A DNA stretch of 64,000 nucleotides from JBQCHF01 sp051954955 (GTDB lineage: Bacteria; Actinomycetota; Actinomycetes; Motilibacterales; Motilibacteraceae). The notes beneath the pieces were generated by a model. The model searched no databases, was not told the DNA's origin, and saw only the letters and a program-made list of their open reading frames with translations. The stretch spans positions 42,145-106,144 of the forward strand of contig JBQCHF010000072.1 of NCBI GenBank assembly GCA_051954955.1. Direction: 5' to 3'. Both the position numbers and the translations under genes were made by a program. Below, in pieces: positions 25,508-36,299 of the stretch; within the stretch, counting starts at the first letter, position 1; every line of letters starts with the position of its first letter.

Positions 25508-25525
25508 ACATATGGATTCATATGT
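25508..25525. promoter_or_regulatory. AT-rich palindrome in the transporter/regulator divergent promoter
   Basis: ACATATG-GATT-CATATGT is a perfect 7-bp inverted repeat in otherwise very GC-rich DNA. It lies 86 bases upstream of the PotA-like gene and 111 upstream of the FadR-type gene. It is the best candidate operator for the regulator and probably overlaps a -10 element. Binding is inferred. Confidence 0.65.
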
Positions 25526-25635
25526 CAGAGCGCAAGACGGGGTCGCGGGTCGATACGGTCCCGTGACCGCACCGGGCGCAGGGACGGTCGCGAGGAGCAG
25601 GGCTCGGACGGGCACGACCGGGAGAGGGGGCGGCG

Positions 25636-26412
25636 GTGGAGCTGGGGCACCGGTCCCCGTCGCGGGCGCGGGCCACCGTCTTCGCTCCCTTGGAAGCGGC
25701 CGGCCGGGTGGAGCTGGTGAGTCGGCGCCTCACCGACGCGATCGCCCTGGGCCTGCTCCGCGACGGCGAGCAGCTGCCCAGCGAGGCCGAACTGGCTGCC
25801 TCGCTCGGCGTGGCCACCGTGACGGTGCGCGAGGCCCTCTCGGCGTTGCGCCAGCAGGGCCTGGTCGAGACCCGGCGCGGGCGCGGCGGCGGCAGCTTCG
25901 TGCGCTCGCCGGACGATCCGGCAGCCGCCCTGCTCCGCTCACGGCTGGAGGAGCTCAGCCTGAGCGAGCTGCGGGACCTGTGCGACCACTACGCCGCGAT
26001 CGCCGGCGCGGCCGCCCGCCTGGCCGCCGACCGCGCGGCGGAGGACGAGATCGACCGGCTGCGCGCGGCGGCCGAGGCGATGGACCGCGCCGTCGACGCC
26101 GGTCAGCGGCGCAGAGCCGAGGGCACCTTCCACATCGAGGTCGTGGCAGCCGCGCAGTCCGCCCGGCTGACCCGCGAGGAGATCCGGCTCCAGAACGAGG
26201 TCGGCCCGCTGCTGTGGCTGGCCAGCGGTGACGGCACCGTCGGCAAGGCGGCGTTCACCCAGCACCTCGAGGTGACGCGGCTCATCGGCGACGGCGACGG
26301 CGACGGCGCGCGGGCGGCCACGGAGGAGCACGTGGGCGCCGCGCTCACCCGGCTGACCGCTTTGCACCGTTCGCTCAGCAGGGCGCGCCGCTCCGGGGGG
26401 ACGGGCCGGTGA
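25636..26412 (+). CDS. GntR/FadR-family transcriptional regulator
   Basis: The 258-residue protein has an N-terminal winged helix-turn-helix (~28-95: LRDGEQLPSEAELAASLGVATVTVREALSALRQQGLVETRRGRGG) and an all-helical FCD-type effector domain (~105-245). It contains potential metal/ligand His and Asp residues (FHIEVVAAAQ, QHLEVTRLI, EEHVGAAL). It is transcribed away from the transporter operon and followed 55 bases later by a Cache-domain gene, so it likely controls both in response to the imported amine or a breakdown product. A run of GACGGC repeats encodes GDGDGDG near residue 218. Confidence 0.9.
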   Translation: MELGHRSPSRARATVFAPLEAAGRVELVSRRLTDAIALGLLRDGEQLPSEAELAASLGVATVTVREALSALRQQGLVETRRGRGGGSFVRSPDDPAAALLRSRLEELSLSELRDLCDHYAAIAGAAARLAADRAAEDEIDRLRAAAEAMDRAVDAGQRRRAEGTFHIEVVAAAQSARLTREEIRLQNEVGPLLWLASGDGTVGKAAFTQHLEVTRLIGDGDGDGARAATEEHVGAALTRLTALHRSLSRARRSGGTGR

Positions 26413-26467
26413 GCCGGGAGTACCGTCGCTCCGCTGGGCCGTGCTGACCGGGCGAGGAGGTGGGGCC

Positions 26468-27211
26468 GTGCCGCTCGTCGACGCCGACGCCGCTGCCGTC
26501 CTCGTGCAGCAGGTGCTCGCCCTGGCCGCCCAGGTGTTCGCCGGCGTCGACGCGCTCCGGCTGGCCACCGTGGACGCCTTCACCGGTGCGCTGCCCGCAC
26601 GGCCGGATCGCGCCGGGCTGGCCGGGCTCGAGCCGCTGGCCCGTCTCGCACTCACCACGCCGGACGAGCTGGTGGTCGGCGCGGGCTTCGTGGCCGCCCC
26701 GGGGTCGCTCGCCGACGCCGAGCACTGGCTGGAGTGGTGGACCCGCGGCGACGTCGTCGACGGCGGGGTGCGGGTGGACCGGCTCGCGGTCGTCACCGAC
26801 CCGGCGGCCCCGGACTTCCGCGACTGGACCACGCTGCCCTGGTACTCCGTGCCGGAGCAGACCGGCTCGCGGCACGTGACCGGTCCCTACGTCGACTACC
26901 TCTGCACCGACGACTACACGCTCACCTTCACCACACCGGTGCTCGTCGACGGTCGGTTCGTGGGCGTTACCGGCGCCGACGTCTACGCGCGCACAGTGGA
27001 ACGTCGCCTGAGCGAGGCCCTGCGGGACGTGCCCGAGCCGGCGGTCATCGTGAACGCGCAGGGCCGGGTGGTGGCCGGCAACGAGGACGCGCCGGTCACC
27101 GGCGATCTGCTGCGCCAGGTGGCGGGGGCCTGGTCCGGCGTCGCCCCCACCGAGGGGCTGCGGCTGCACCGCTGCGGCGACCTCCCGCTGGCCGTCGCCG
27201 TCGGCGTCTGA
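26468..27211 (+). CDS. Soluble Cache (PDC)-domain protein
   Basis: The 247-residue product resembles the ligand-binding Cache/PDC fold of chemoreceptors: LPWYSVPEQTG, GPYVDYLCTDDYTLTFTTPV and DGRFVGVTGADVY match the WY...Y...D layout of amine/amino-acid-binding dCache domains. No signal peptide or membrane segment is visible, so unlike usual Cache sensors it is cytoplasmic and stand-alone. I chose GTG 26468, with GAGGAGG eight bases upstream. Lying after the FadR-type regulator and opposite the amine transporter, it may be an intracellular amine sensor; the partner is unknown. Confidence 0.75.
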   Translation: MPLVDADAAAVLVQQVLALAAQVFAGVDALRLATVDAFTGALPARPDRAGLAGLEPLARLALTTPDELVVGAGFVAAPGSLADAEHWLEWWTRGDVVDGGVRVDRLAVVTDPAAPDFRDWTTLPWYSVPEQTGSRHVTGPYVDYLCTDDYTLTFTTPVLVDGRFVGVTGADVYARTVERRLSEALRDVPEPAVIVNAQGRVVAGNEDAPVTGDLLRQVAGAWSGVAPTEGLRLHRCGDLPLAVAVGV

Positions 27212-27231
27212 GCAGCCCTACCGTGGCGGCC

Positions 27232-27471
27232 ATGTGCCGCAGCATCCAGACCCTCCGCCCCCCGTTCGTCGACGAGGCCACCGACGAGCAGGTCCGCGCG
27301 GCGGCCCTGCAGTACGTCCGAAAGATCAGCGGGTTCCGCGCGCCCAGCCGGGCCAACGCGCAGGCGTTCGAGGCGGCCGTGGACGCGGTGGCCGCCGCCA
27401 CCGCGGAGCTGCTGGCGTCGTTGGAGGTGCGACCGGCGCCGGTGCGCGCGGCGGAGGCTGCCGGGGGGTGA
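27232..27471 (+). CDS. DUF2277 family small protein
   Basis: The 79-residue product begins CRSIQTLRPPF and contains LQYVRKISGFRAPSRANAQAF, the pattern of DUF2277, a short actinobacterial family of unknown function. The conserved CRSI start makes the ATG at 27232 firm. It starts 20 bases after the Cache gene and is probably co-transcribed. No cofactor motif beyond the single conserved cysteine is seen. Confidence 0.85.
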   Translation: MCRSIQTLRPPFVDEATDEQVRAAALQYVRKISGFRAPSRANAQAFEAAVDAVAAATAELLASLEVRPAPVRAAEAAGG

Positions 27472-27489
27472 CGTCCGGCCCGTCCATGA

Positions 27490-27860
27490 CCGATGTGCGC
27501 ACACAGGGTGCCGCCTGGGGGCGGCGTGTCGGAGCCTGGAAGGTGAGACACGCCGAGGTCCGGGCTGGGGGTGTGTGCGCAATTCGGACTCTGCTCGGAG
27601 GAACAAGAGCAGGGCACCATGCCGAGGGCGAGTCGAGCTGGCCGGGTGCGGGCGTGCGCCGGCCGAAGGACGCTGATGACGGGGCGGACCAGCATTGGGC
27701 ACGTCATGCGACCGGCGGCGGCTCGAGTGGAAGGCTGATGTGCGACGCGCCGGCGTGTCGTGCGACAACCGTCCACTCGACGGCGGCAAGACCGGCGGCC
27801 GGCCGCGCGACCGCACCCTCCGCTCGCTCCGCCCGTCACCAGCGCCTTCGATGTCCAGGA
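27490..27860. repeat. Structured non-coding repeat, copy A
   Basis: This gene-free stretch shares ordered blocks with 40800-41215. TGCGCAATTCGGACTCTGCT (27576-27595) matches TGCGCGATTCGGAGTCTGCT in copy B, CGCCGGCGTGTCGTGCGAC (near 27744) matches exactly, and GTCACCAGCGCCTT (near 27835) also recurs. It folds on itself: GCGCACACA (27497-27505) pairs with TGTGTGCGC (27572-27580), and inside it CGGCGTGTC (27522-27530) pairs with GACACGCCG (27547-27555). No good coding frame is shared. It could be a degenerate mobile element or a structured RNA. Confidence 0.65.
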
Positions 27861-27915
27861 GCAGGAGCGCAGCCGGACCGTGAAGCTGCCGAAGGGGCGT
27901 CCCGCCCTAGGCAAG

Positions 27916-27955
27916 TACTCGCCCACCCAGCCGAATTTCCCTCGGCGGGCGAGTA
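27916..27955. terminator. Hairpin downstream of the monooxygenase gene
   Basis: TACTCGCCC (27916-27924) pairs with GGGCGAGTA (27947-27955), with a 22-base loop that has its own CCGA/TCGG pairing. It lies 5 bases beyond the monooxygenase stop on the minus strand and should terminate it. Confidence 0.6.
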
Positions 27956-27957
27956 AA

Positions 27958-27975
27958 GATCACGGCCCCGTGCTC
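27958..27975. repeat. GATCACG-N4-CGTG(A/C)TC mini-palindrome overlapping a stop codon
   Basis: GATCACG-GCCC-CGTGCTC has one mismatch from the palindrome seen at 17854, 56589 and 57804. It overlaps the last codons and stop of the monooxygenase gene. Confidence 0.45.
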
Positions 27976-29510
27976 GTTCCGGACGGGACTGGCGGGGCCA
28001 CTCGCGCGAAGCGCAGCTCGGGGTCGTCGACGCGGCCCTCGCGCAGCAGCTTGCGGTCGGCGAGGTGGTCCATCGTGGTGCGCCACGGCGACCGCTCGCC
28101 CTGGCGGGGCAGCTCGTGCACCGAGCGCTGGATGTAGCCGGCGCCGAAGTCGAGGAACGGGCGGGTCGGCATGGACGCATCGGCGGGCACCGGCGTGCAG
28201 ACGTCGAAGCCGTGGGCGTCCATGTGGGCCAGCAGGCGGCAGAAGTGCTCGCACAGCAGGCCGACCTTCAGCGTCCAGGAGGCGTTGGTGTAGCCGACGG
28301 CGTAGGCGAAGTTCGGGACGCCGGAGAGCATCATCCCCTTGTAGGCGAACGTGTCCGGCAGGTTCACCGGCACGCCGTCGACGCTGAGCGTCGCGCCGCC
28401 GAAGGGCTGCAGCACCAGGCCGGTGGCCGTGACGACGATGTCGGCCTCGAGCTCCCGGCCGGACTCCAGCCGCACGCCCGTCGCGGTGAAGGTGGCGATC
28501 CGGTCGGTGACGACGGAGGCGGTCCCCTGCCGGATGGCGCGGAACAGGTCGCCGCCGGGCACGGTGCACAGGCGCTGGTCCCACGGGTCGTACGGCGGGT
28601 TGAAGTGCTCGTCCACCGGATAGCCGCCGGGCAGCATCGAGGTGTTGATCTTCCGGATGAGCCGTCGGGCGGCCTGCGGGTGCCGCTGGCAGAAGCGGTA
28701 GATCGCCCGCTGCTGCGCGATGTTCTTGCGCCGGCTGAGGGCGTGGCCGCGCTCGTCGCCGAGGTACTTCTTGAGCATGGTGGCGACGGGGTCCTTGCGC
28801 GGCACCGGCAGCACGTAGGTGGGCGTGCGCTGCAGCATGGTCACGTGCGCGGCGGTGCCCGCCATCGCGGGCACGAGCGTGACGGCGGTCGCGCCGCTGC
28901 CGATGACCAGGACCCGCTTGCCGGCGTAGTCCAGGTCCTCGGGCCACTCCTGCGGGTGCACCACGGTGCCCTCGAAGGCCTCGATGCCCCGGAAGGCCGG
29001 GGTGTAGCCGCGGTCGTAGCGGTAGTAGCCGCCGGCGCAGAACAGCCAGCCGCACCGCAGGGACTGCTGCTCGCCGGTGTCGGTGCGCTCCACCTGCACG
29101 GTCCACTCCGCGGCGCTGGAGGACCACGACGCGCGCAGGACCCGATGGTGGTAGCGGATCCGGTCGGCCAGGCCGTTCTCGCGCACGGTCTCCTGCAGGT
29201 AGGCCAGGATCCGCGGCGCATCGGCGATCGCCGACTCGTCCCGCCACGGCTTGAACTCGTAGCCGAAGGTGTAGAGGTCCGAGTCCGAGCGGGCGCCCGG
29301 GTAGCGGAAGAGGTCCCAGGTGCCGCCCAGCGCGCCGCGCGCCTCCAGGATGGCGAAGGACTTCCCCGGCAGCGACGTCGTCAGGTAGCGGGCGGCGCCG
29401 ATCCCCGAGATCCCGGCGCCCACGATGAGCACGTCGAGCCGTTCGACGTCGTCGGGCCCGTCGTCCTGCCTGCCCTCGCCCGCCGCGGCCTGCGTGGAAG
29501 CTCTGCTCAC
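27960..29510 (-). CDS. Flavin monooxygenase, Baeyer-Villiger type
   Basis: The 516-residue enzyme should use FAD, NADPH and O2 to insert oxygen next to a ketone carbonyl. It has an N-terminal FAD GxGxxG (VGAGISGIGAARYL), the Baeyer-Villiger fingerprint FxGxxxHxxxWP (FEGTVVHPQEWP, ~residues 170-181) directly followed by the NADPH site (VLVIGSGATAVTLV), and a late VTATGL. It starts at GTG 29510, 15 bases before the DUF1707 gene ends. Substrate is unknown; close relatives are annotated as cyclohexanone- or EthA-like enzymes. A longer frame upstream overlaps DUF1707 and is not used. Confidence 0.88.
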   Translation of the reverse strand: MSRASTQAAAGEGRQDDGPDDVERLDVLIVGAGISGIGAARYLTTSLPGKSFAILEARGALGGTWDLFRYPGARSDSDLYTFGYEFKPWRDESAIADAPRILAYLQETVRENGLADRIRYHHRVLRASWSSSAAEWTVQVERTDTGEQQSLRCGWLFCAGGYYRYDRGYTPAFRGIEAFEGTVVHPQEWPEDLDYAGKRVLVIGSGATAVTLVPAMAGTAAHVTMLQRTPTYVLPVPRKDPVATMLKKYLGDERGHALSRRKNIAQQRAIYRFCQRHPQAARRLIRKINTSMLPGGYPVDEHFNPPYDPWDQRLCTVPGGDLFRAIRQGTASVVTDRIATFTATGVRLESGRELEADIVVTATGLVLQPFGGATLSVDGVPVNLPDTFAYKGMMLSGVPNFAYAVGYTNASWTLKVGLLCEHFCRLLAHMDAHGFDVCTPVPADASMPTRPFLDFGAGYIQRSVHELPRQGERSPWRTTMDHLADRKLLREGRVDDPELRFARVAPPVPSGTSTGP

Positions 29511-29524
29511 CGCACGAGTGTGCG

Positions 29525-29926
29525 TCAGGGCCGGTAGGGCGGTCTCCCCGGCCCCCAGCCGTGCGTCCCGTGCCGGTGCCGGGCGAGCCTGGTCACCACC
29601 AGGACCAGCACCACCAGCGGCACCACCGGGCCGCCGTGCAGCGCCACCCCCACCACCAGGAAGGCGAGCAGCACCAGCGGCAGGGGCCAGCGGGCCGGTG
29701 GGCGGCGCATGGCGGGCCGCGCCGCGGCCCACTCCTGCGCACGGAGGTCGGGCAGGTCGGCCAGCAGCGCGTCCAGGTCGGACTGGGTCCTGGCACGCAG
29801 CGCCGCCTCGGTGCGCTCCTCGTGCTCGAGGCGGGTGAGCCGGCCGTCGACGAAGTGGCGGCCGAGCAGGTCGATCGTCGTGTCGCGCTCGGCGTCGCCG
29901 ATGCGCAGGTCCCTGTACACAGTCAT
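29525..29926 (-). CDS. DUF1707 membrane protein
   Basis: The 133-residue product has an N-terminal DUF1707 domain (LRIGDAERDTTIDLLGRHFVDGRL, then LEHEERTEAAL), found at the start of many small actinobacterial membrane proteins. One long or two short hydrophobic segments follow (~80-112) and a His/Gly/Pro-rich end. The role is unknown. It lies between the PadR gene (28-base gap) and the monooxygenase, all on the same strand. Confidence 0.85.
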   Translation of the reverse strand: MTVYRDLRIGDAERDTTIDLLGRHFVDGRLTRLEHEERTEAALRARTQSDLDALLADLPDLRAQEWAAARPAMRRPPARWPLPLVLLAFLVVGVALHGGPVVPLVVLVLVVTRLARHRHGTHGWGPGRPPYRP

Positions 29927-29954
29927 CGGTCCTGCCCTCTCCGATCAGCCACGG

Positions 29955-30662
29955 TCAGCCTGCGTCCTCGCGGCCGGTGTCGTCCTCGGCCAGCAGCCGG
30001 TAGAGCGCCCGCCGGGTCTCCACCAGCAGCCGCTCGGCCCGCTCGGCCTGCTCCGGGGTGCCGGCGGAGGCCACCTGCATCACCGCTGCCATCACCTCGC
30101 CGGCCCGCTGGCGCAGCGCGGCGCCGATCTCGTCCTCGTCCGGCTGCTCCCAGGGGCGCAGCTGCTCCCAGGGCGCCTTGCCGGCGCTCGACGACTCCTG
30201 GCGCGCCACCTCCTGCCGCCCGGCGTCGGTGAGGGTGAAGACGCGCCGGCCGCCGCTCTCGGCCACCGTCACCAGCCCCTCGTCCTCGAGCTGCTGCAAG
30301 GTCGGGTAGACCGACCCCGGGCTGGGGCGCCACGCGCCGCGGCTGCGCTCGGCCAGCTCGGTGATGACCTGGTAGCCGTGCATGGGCTGCTCGGCGAGCA
30401 GCGCGAGCACCGCCGCCCGGACGTCGCCCTTGCGCTGGCGGGGACGTCGCGGGCCGCCACCGCCGGGGAAGCCCCAGCCGAACGGCGGCCCGCCCCACGG
30501 GGGTCCCGGACGACGGCCGCGGTGGCCACCCTCGTCATCCTGCCGATGCCCCATCTGGCCCAGCTGCCCCATCTGGCTCGTCCAGGCCGCCCACGCCGCG
30601 CGCCGCCAGCCGCCGGCGAACCCGCCGGGGCCGAAGCCGGGACATCCCGCCGCCGCATCCAT
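29955..30662 (-). CDS. PadR-family transcriptional regulator
   Basis: The 235-residue protein has a Gly/Pro/Trp-rich N-terminal extension (~1-75), the PadR winged helix (LALLAEQPMHGYQVITELAERS, then SPGSVYPTLQQLEDEGLV) and a helical dimerisation tail. I chose ATG 30662 because AGGGG lies about 11 bases upstream; a GTG at 30674 overlaps that site. A palindromic CGATATATCG lies 43 bases upstream of the start, a likely autoregulatory operator. It probably also controls the downstream DUF1707/monooxygenase genes. Confidence 0.88.
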   Translation of the reverse strand: MDAAAGCPGFGPGGFAGGWRRAAWAAWTSQMGQLGQMGHRQDDEGGHRGRRPGPPWGGPPFGWGFPGGGGPRRPRQRKGDVRAAVLALLAEQPMHGYQVITELAERSRGAWRPSPGSVYPTLQQLEDEGLVTVAESGGRRVFTLTDAGRQEVARQESSSAGKAPWEQLRPWEQPDEDEIGAALRQRAGEVMAAVMQVASAGTPEQAERAERLLVETRRALYRLLAEDDTGREDAG

Positions 30663-30704
30663 CGTGCTCGCCACCCCTCACTGCGCCTGGTCCCGACACA
30701 TCGA

Positions 30705-30714
30705 CGATATATCG
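30705..30714. promoter_or_regulatory. Candidate PadR operator
   Basis: The palindrome CGATATATCG is a rare AT-rich island between the PadR gene and the divergent YchJ-like gene. PadR regulators often bind ATAT-containing palindromes in their own promoters, so autoregulation is a reasonable inference. Confidence 0.55.
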
Positions 30715-30759
30715 GTGCCCACCAACGTCAAGGGTGTCCGCCTGGGCGATCATGGGTGG

Positions 30760-31176
30760 GTGGCACGACGCAGACAGCCCCGACCAGCCGCCCAGCACCC
30801 GGCACCGGACACGGCCTGTCCCTGCGGCACCGGCGAGGCCTACGGCGCGTGCTGCGGCCCCGTGCTGGCCGGCGAGCCCGCGCCGACGCCCGAGCGGCTC
30901 ATGCGCTCGCGCTACACGGCCTTCGCCGTCGGCGACGCCGAGCACCTGCTGGCCAGCTGGCACCCCTCCCGTCGCCCACGCTCGCTGGCCCTGGACCCGG
31001 ACCTGCGCTGGACCGGGCTCACCGTGCTCGCCACCAGCGGTGGCTTCGGCGGGAGCGAGGGCACGGTGGAGTTCGAGGCGCGCTACGAGGAGGGCGGCCG
31101 GCCGGGCGCGCTGCACGAGAGGAGCCGGTTCGTGCGCGAGGACGCCCGCTGGTTCTACGTCGCGGCCGTCGGCTGA
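30760..31176 (+). CDS. YchJ-like (UPF0225) protein with SEC-C-type zinc motif
   Basis: The 138-residue product contains CPCGTGEAYGACCGP near its start, the cysteine-rich SEC-C/YchJ metal motif, followed by LMRSRYTAFAVGDAEHLLASWHP, the NTF2-like domain typical of UPF0225/YchJ proteins. Function is unknown. GTG 30760 is the only start in frame before the Cys motif. It is divergent from the PadR gene. Confidence 0.85.
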   Translation: MARRRQPRPAAQHPAPDTACPCGTGEAYGACCGPVLAGEPAPTPERLMRSRYTAFAVGDAEHLLASWHPSRRPRSLALDPDLRWTGLTVLATSGGFGGSEGTVEFEARYEEGGRPGALHERSRFVREDARWFYVAAVG

Positions 31177-31280
31177 AGGGGGCGCAGCCAAACCCCACGC
31201 TCACAGCGGGCGCGTCGCTAGCGTGCGCTCGTGCGCGGACGTACGCGTACTCAGCACGCTCGAGGGGACCGGGGGACTCC

Positions 31281-31625
31281 ATGCCGACCTGCCCGCACTG
31301 CCATGCCTATGTCGAGGACGGCTACGCCACGTGCGGCAGCTGTGGGCGGCTGCTGCGCGAGGGCACCACGACGACGTCGCCTCGCACGTCGGGTGAGTGG
31401 ACCGACCTCGCCACCGACGCCGGCAACGTGGGCACCGTCCTGTCGTTCGTGGCATGGACCAGCCTGGTGCTGGGTGTGCTGGCCGCCTTCTTCCTCGCGG
31501 TGGGCGACCATCTCCTGGCCGGCGCCGCCACCGTGGTCTCCGCCATCGGCACCTGGTCGATGACCCTGCTCGGCTCGGTCGTGGCGCGCTACGTCTCCCT
31601 CCTCGCGCGGGAGCGCCGGGCCTGA
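31281..31625 (+). CDS. Zinc-ribbon small membrane protein
   Basis: The 114-residue product starts with a zinc ribbon (CPHCHAYVEDGYATCGSCG), then a Thr/Ser-rich linker and two predicted membrane helices (~50-72 and ~77-100) and a basic end. The ATG is preceded by a G-rich stretch. Such ribbon-plus-helix proteins are common and uncharacterised. Confidence 0.7.
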   Translation: MPTCPHCHAYVEDGYATCGSCGRLLREGTTTTSPRTSGEWTDLATDAGNVGTVLSFVAWTSLVLGVLAAFFLAVGDHLLAGAATVVSAIGTWSMTLLGSVVARYVSLLARERRA

Positions 31626-31635
31626 CCCGGCCCGC

Positions 31636-32013
31636 TCAGCCGGGCAGCAGCGGGAGCAGCGCGGCCAGGTCGGCGCGCTCCCCCGAGGCCGACACCCGGG
31701 CGGCCGATACCGCCTCGGCCCAGCCGACCCGGCCGGTGGCCAGGTCCAGCCAGGTGCGCGGGTCGGTCTCGACCACGTTGGGCGGGGTGCCGCGGGTGTG
31801 CCGCGGCCCGGCGATGCACTGGGTGACGCCGTAGGGCGGCACCCGCACCTCCACGCTGCCGCCGGGGGAGCGCTCGGCCAGCTCCTCGAGCAGGAACCGG
31901 GTGGCGGTCTTGAGATCGGCCCGCAGCGGGTCGACGTCGGCGTCCAGGGCACCCAGGGCCCGCTCCAGCGCGGCGCGACCCTCGACCGGGTCGGTCCTGC
32001 GGCGCGCTGGCAC
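31636..32013 (-). CDS. Sterol-carrier-like (bacterial SCP) protein
   Basis: The 125-residue product (TATRFLLEELAERSPGGSVEVRVPP; VVETDPRTWLDLATGRVGWAEA) matches the small actinobacterial SCP2-like family found next to purL. The family has a hydrophobic pocket of unknown ligand. GTG at 32013 has GGGGAG about six bases upstream and lies 17 bases after the purL stop, so it is probably translated from the pur transcript. No direct role in purine synthesis is known. Confidence 0.75.
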   Translation of the reverse strand: MPARRRTDPVEGRAALERALGALDADVDPLRADLKTATRFLLEELAERSPGGSVEVRVPPYGVTQCIAGPRHTRGTPPNVVETDPRTWLDLATGRVGWAEAVSAARVSASGERADLAALLPLLPG

Positions 32014-32030
32014 GGCTCTCCCCGGCCTCC

Positions 32031-34298
<2,268 letters not shown>

Positions 34299-34310
34299 TG
34301 CTCGCCTCTC

Positions 34311-36299
34311 CTACCAGATCCGGACGCGCCGGTCCGGCGCCAGCCACAGCCCGTCACCCTCGACCACGTCGAACGCGGCGTAGAACTCGTCGAGGTTGCG
34401 CACCACGTTGCAGCGGAACTCTCCCGGCGCGTGCGGGTCGACCGAGAGCCGCCGGACGGCCTCCGCCTCGCGGGTCTTGGTGGCCCAGCACTGGGCCCAG
34501 CCCATGAAGAACCGCTGGTCGCCGGTGAGACCGTCGATGACCGGCGGCTCCTGGCCGGCCAGCGAGATGCGGTAGGCGCGGTAGGCGACGGTGAGGCCGC
34601 CGAGGTCGCCGATGTTCTCCCCGACCGTGAACGCGCCGTTGACGCGGTGGCCGGGCGCCTCGCGCGGCTCGAACGTGTCGTACTGCGCGATGAGCGCCGC
34701 AGCCCGTTCCTCGAAGCGGGCCCGGTCCTCGTCGGTCCACCAGTCCGACAGGTTGCCGTCGCCGTCGTACTTGCTGCCCTGGTCGTCGAAGCCGTGGCCG
34801 ATCTCGTGCCCGATCACCGCGCCGATGCCGCCGTAGTTGGCGGCGTCGTCGGCGTCGGCGTCGAAGAACGGCGGCTGCAGGATGGCCGCGGGGAAGACGA
34901 TCTCGTTCATCCCCGGGTTGTAGTAGGCGTTGACCGTCTGCGGGGTCATGAACCACTCGCCACGGTCCACCGGGGAGCCGATCTTGCCCAGCTCGCGGTC
35001 GGTCTCGTGCGCGTTGGACCGCTGGACGTTGCCCAGCAGGTCGCCGCGCTCGATGACGAGTCCGACGTAGTCCTTCCACTCGTCGGGGTATCCGACCTTG
35101 GGCGTGAACTTGGCCAGCTTCTCCAGCGCGCGCTCGCGGGTGTCCGGGCTCATCCAGTCCAGGGCTGAGATGTCCTCGCGGTAGGCGGCCACGAGGTTCT
35201 CGACCAGCTCGGTGATGCGGGCCTTCGCCTCCGGCGGGAAGTGCCGGGCCACGTAGACCTGGCCGAGCGCGTCTCCGACCGCCCCCTCGACGACCTCCAC
35301 ACCGCGCTTCCAGCGCTCGCGCTGCTGCTGTGCGCCGGTGAGGGTGCGCCCATAGAAGTCGAAGTGGGCGGCGGAGAACTCCGACGACAGGTAGGGGGAG
35401 GACGACCGGACGACGTGCCAGGACAGCCACGCCTTCCACTCCTCCAACGGCACCTGGCGCAGCGCCGACTCCAGCGCCGTGAAGAAGCTCGGCTGACGCA
35501 CGACGACCTCGGCCAGCACCGCCTCGGGCGCCTGAAGTCCGGCCAGCCACGCGGACCAGTCGAAGGACGGGGCCAGGGCGCGCAGCTCGTCGAAGGTGTG
35601 CTTGTTGTAGGTGCGGCTGACGTCGCGGCTCTCGACCCGGGTCCAGTGCTGGTCGGCCAGCAGGTGCTCGACGCGCAGCACGAGCGCTGCACGCTCGACC
35701 GGCTCGGGGAGGGCGGCCAGCCCCAGCACCCGCTCGAGGTGGCCGGCGTAGGCCGCTCGCACCGGGGCGAACTGCTCGTCGTGGTAATAGGACTCGTCCG
35801 GCAGGCCGAGGCCGCCCTGAACGAGGTTGACGACGTAGCGGTCGGACGCCTTGGCGTCGGTGTCGACCCACCAGCCGAACAGTCCCGGCACTCCGAGGCG
35901 GTTGAGCTCACCGAGGGCGGCCGCGAGGTCGGACAGGTCGGCTACGGCGTCGACGCGGGCCAGCAGGGGCTGCAGCGGCGTGCCGCCGAGCTGCTCGATG
36001 CGCTCCTCGTCCATGAAGCTGGCGTAGAGGTCGCCGGCCAGCCGGCCGGGGGCACCCGCCTCGCCGGCCCCATCGCGCAGCTCCTCGAGGATGACCCGCA
36101 GGTCGGCCTCGGACTGGTCGCGCAGGTGCGGGAAGGCACCGTCGATGGCGCGGTCGGGAGGGATCTCGGCGGTGGCCAGCCACCCGCCGTTGACGTGGCC
36201 GAACAGGTCATCCTGAGGGCGGACGGCGGCGTCGACACCGCTGACGTCGATCCCGCTGCTCACAGCTGCGCCCACCGTCACGTCCTCCCGCGAGCTCAC
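34311..36299 (-). CDS. pepO: M13-family zinc metallopeptidase (PepO/neprilysin-like)
   Basis: The 662-residue protein has the M13 zinc motif GHEIGHGFDDQG (HExxH) and the upstream NAYYNPGMNEIVFPAAILQPPFF plus the third ligand region (GENIGDLGG). It starts with the family's DDLFGHVNGGWL segment, and no signal peptide is visible, so it is probably cytoplasmic and degrades oligopeptides. GTG at 36299 overlaps the purQ stop by four bases, so it is coupled to the pur operon. This insertion between purQ and purL is typical of some actinobacteria but has no obvious metabolic logic. Confidence 0.93.
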   Translation of the reverse strand: MSSREDVTVGAAVSSGIDVSGVDAAVRPQDDLFGHVNGGWLATAEIPPDRAIDGAFPHLRDQSEADLRVILEELRDGAGEAGAPGRLAGDLYASFMDEERIEQLGGTPLQPLLARVDAVADLSDLAAALGELNRLGVPGLFGWWVDTDAKASDRYVVNLVQGGLGLPDESYYHDEQFAPVRAAYAGHLERVLGLAALPEPVERAALVLRVEHLLADQHWTRVESRDVSRTYNKHTFDELRALAPSFDWSAWLAGLQAPEAVLAEVVVRQPSFFTALESALRQVPLEEWKAWLSWHVVRSSSPYLSSEFSAAHFDFYGRTLTGAQQQRERWKRGVEVVEGAVGDALGQVYVARHFPPEAKARITELVENLVAAYREDISALDWMSPDTRERALEKLAKFTPKVGYPDEWKDYVGLVIERGDLLGNVQRSNAHETDRELGKIGSPVDRGEWFMTPQTVNAYYNPGMNEIVFPAAILQPPFFDADADDAANYGGIGAVIGHEIGHGFDDQGSKYDGDGNLSDWWTDEDRARFEERAAALIAQYDTFEPREAPGHRVNGAFTVGENIGDLGGLTVAYRAYRISLAGQEPPVIDGLTGDQRFFMGWAQCWATKTREAEAVRRLSVDPHAPGEFRCNVVRNLDEFYAAFDVVEGDGLWLAPDRRVRIW

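Noticed and set aside
27481..27956. Short plus-strand frames as genes
   Set aside because: They coincide with the structured repeat, lack ribosome sites, and the equivalent frames in the second copy are not conserved as protein.
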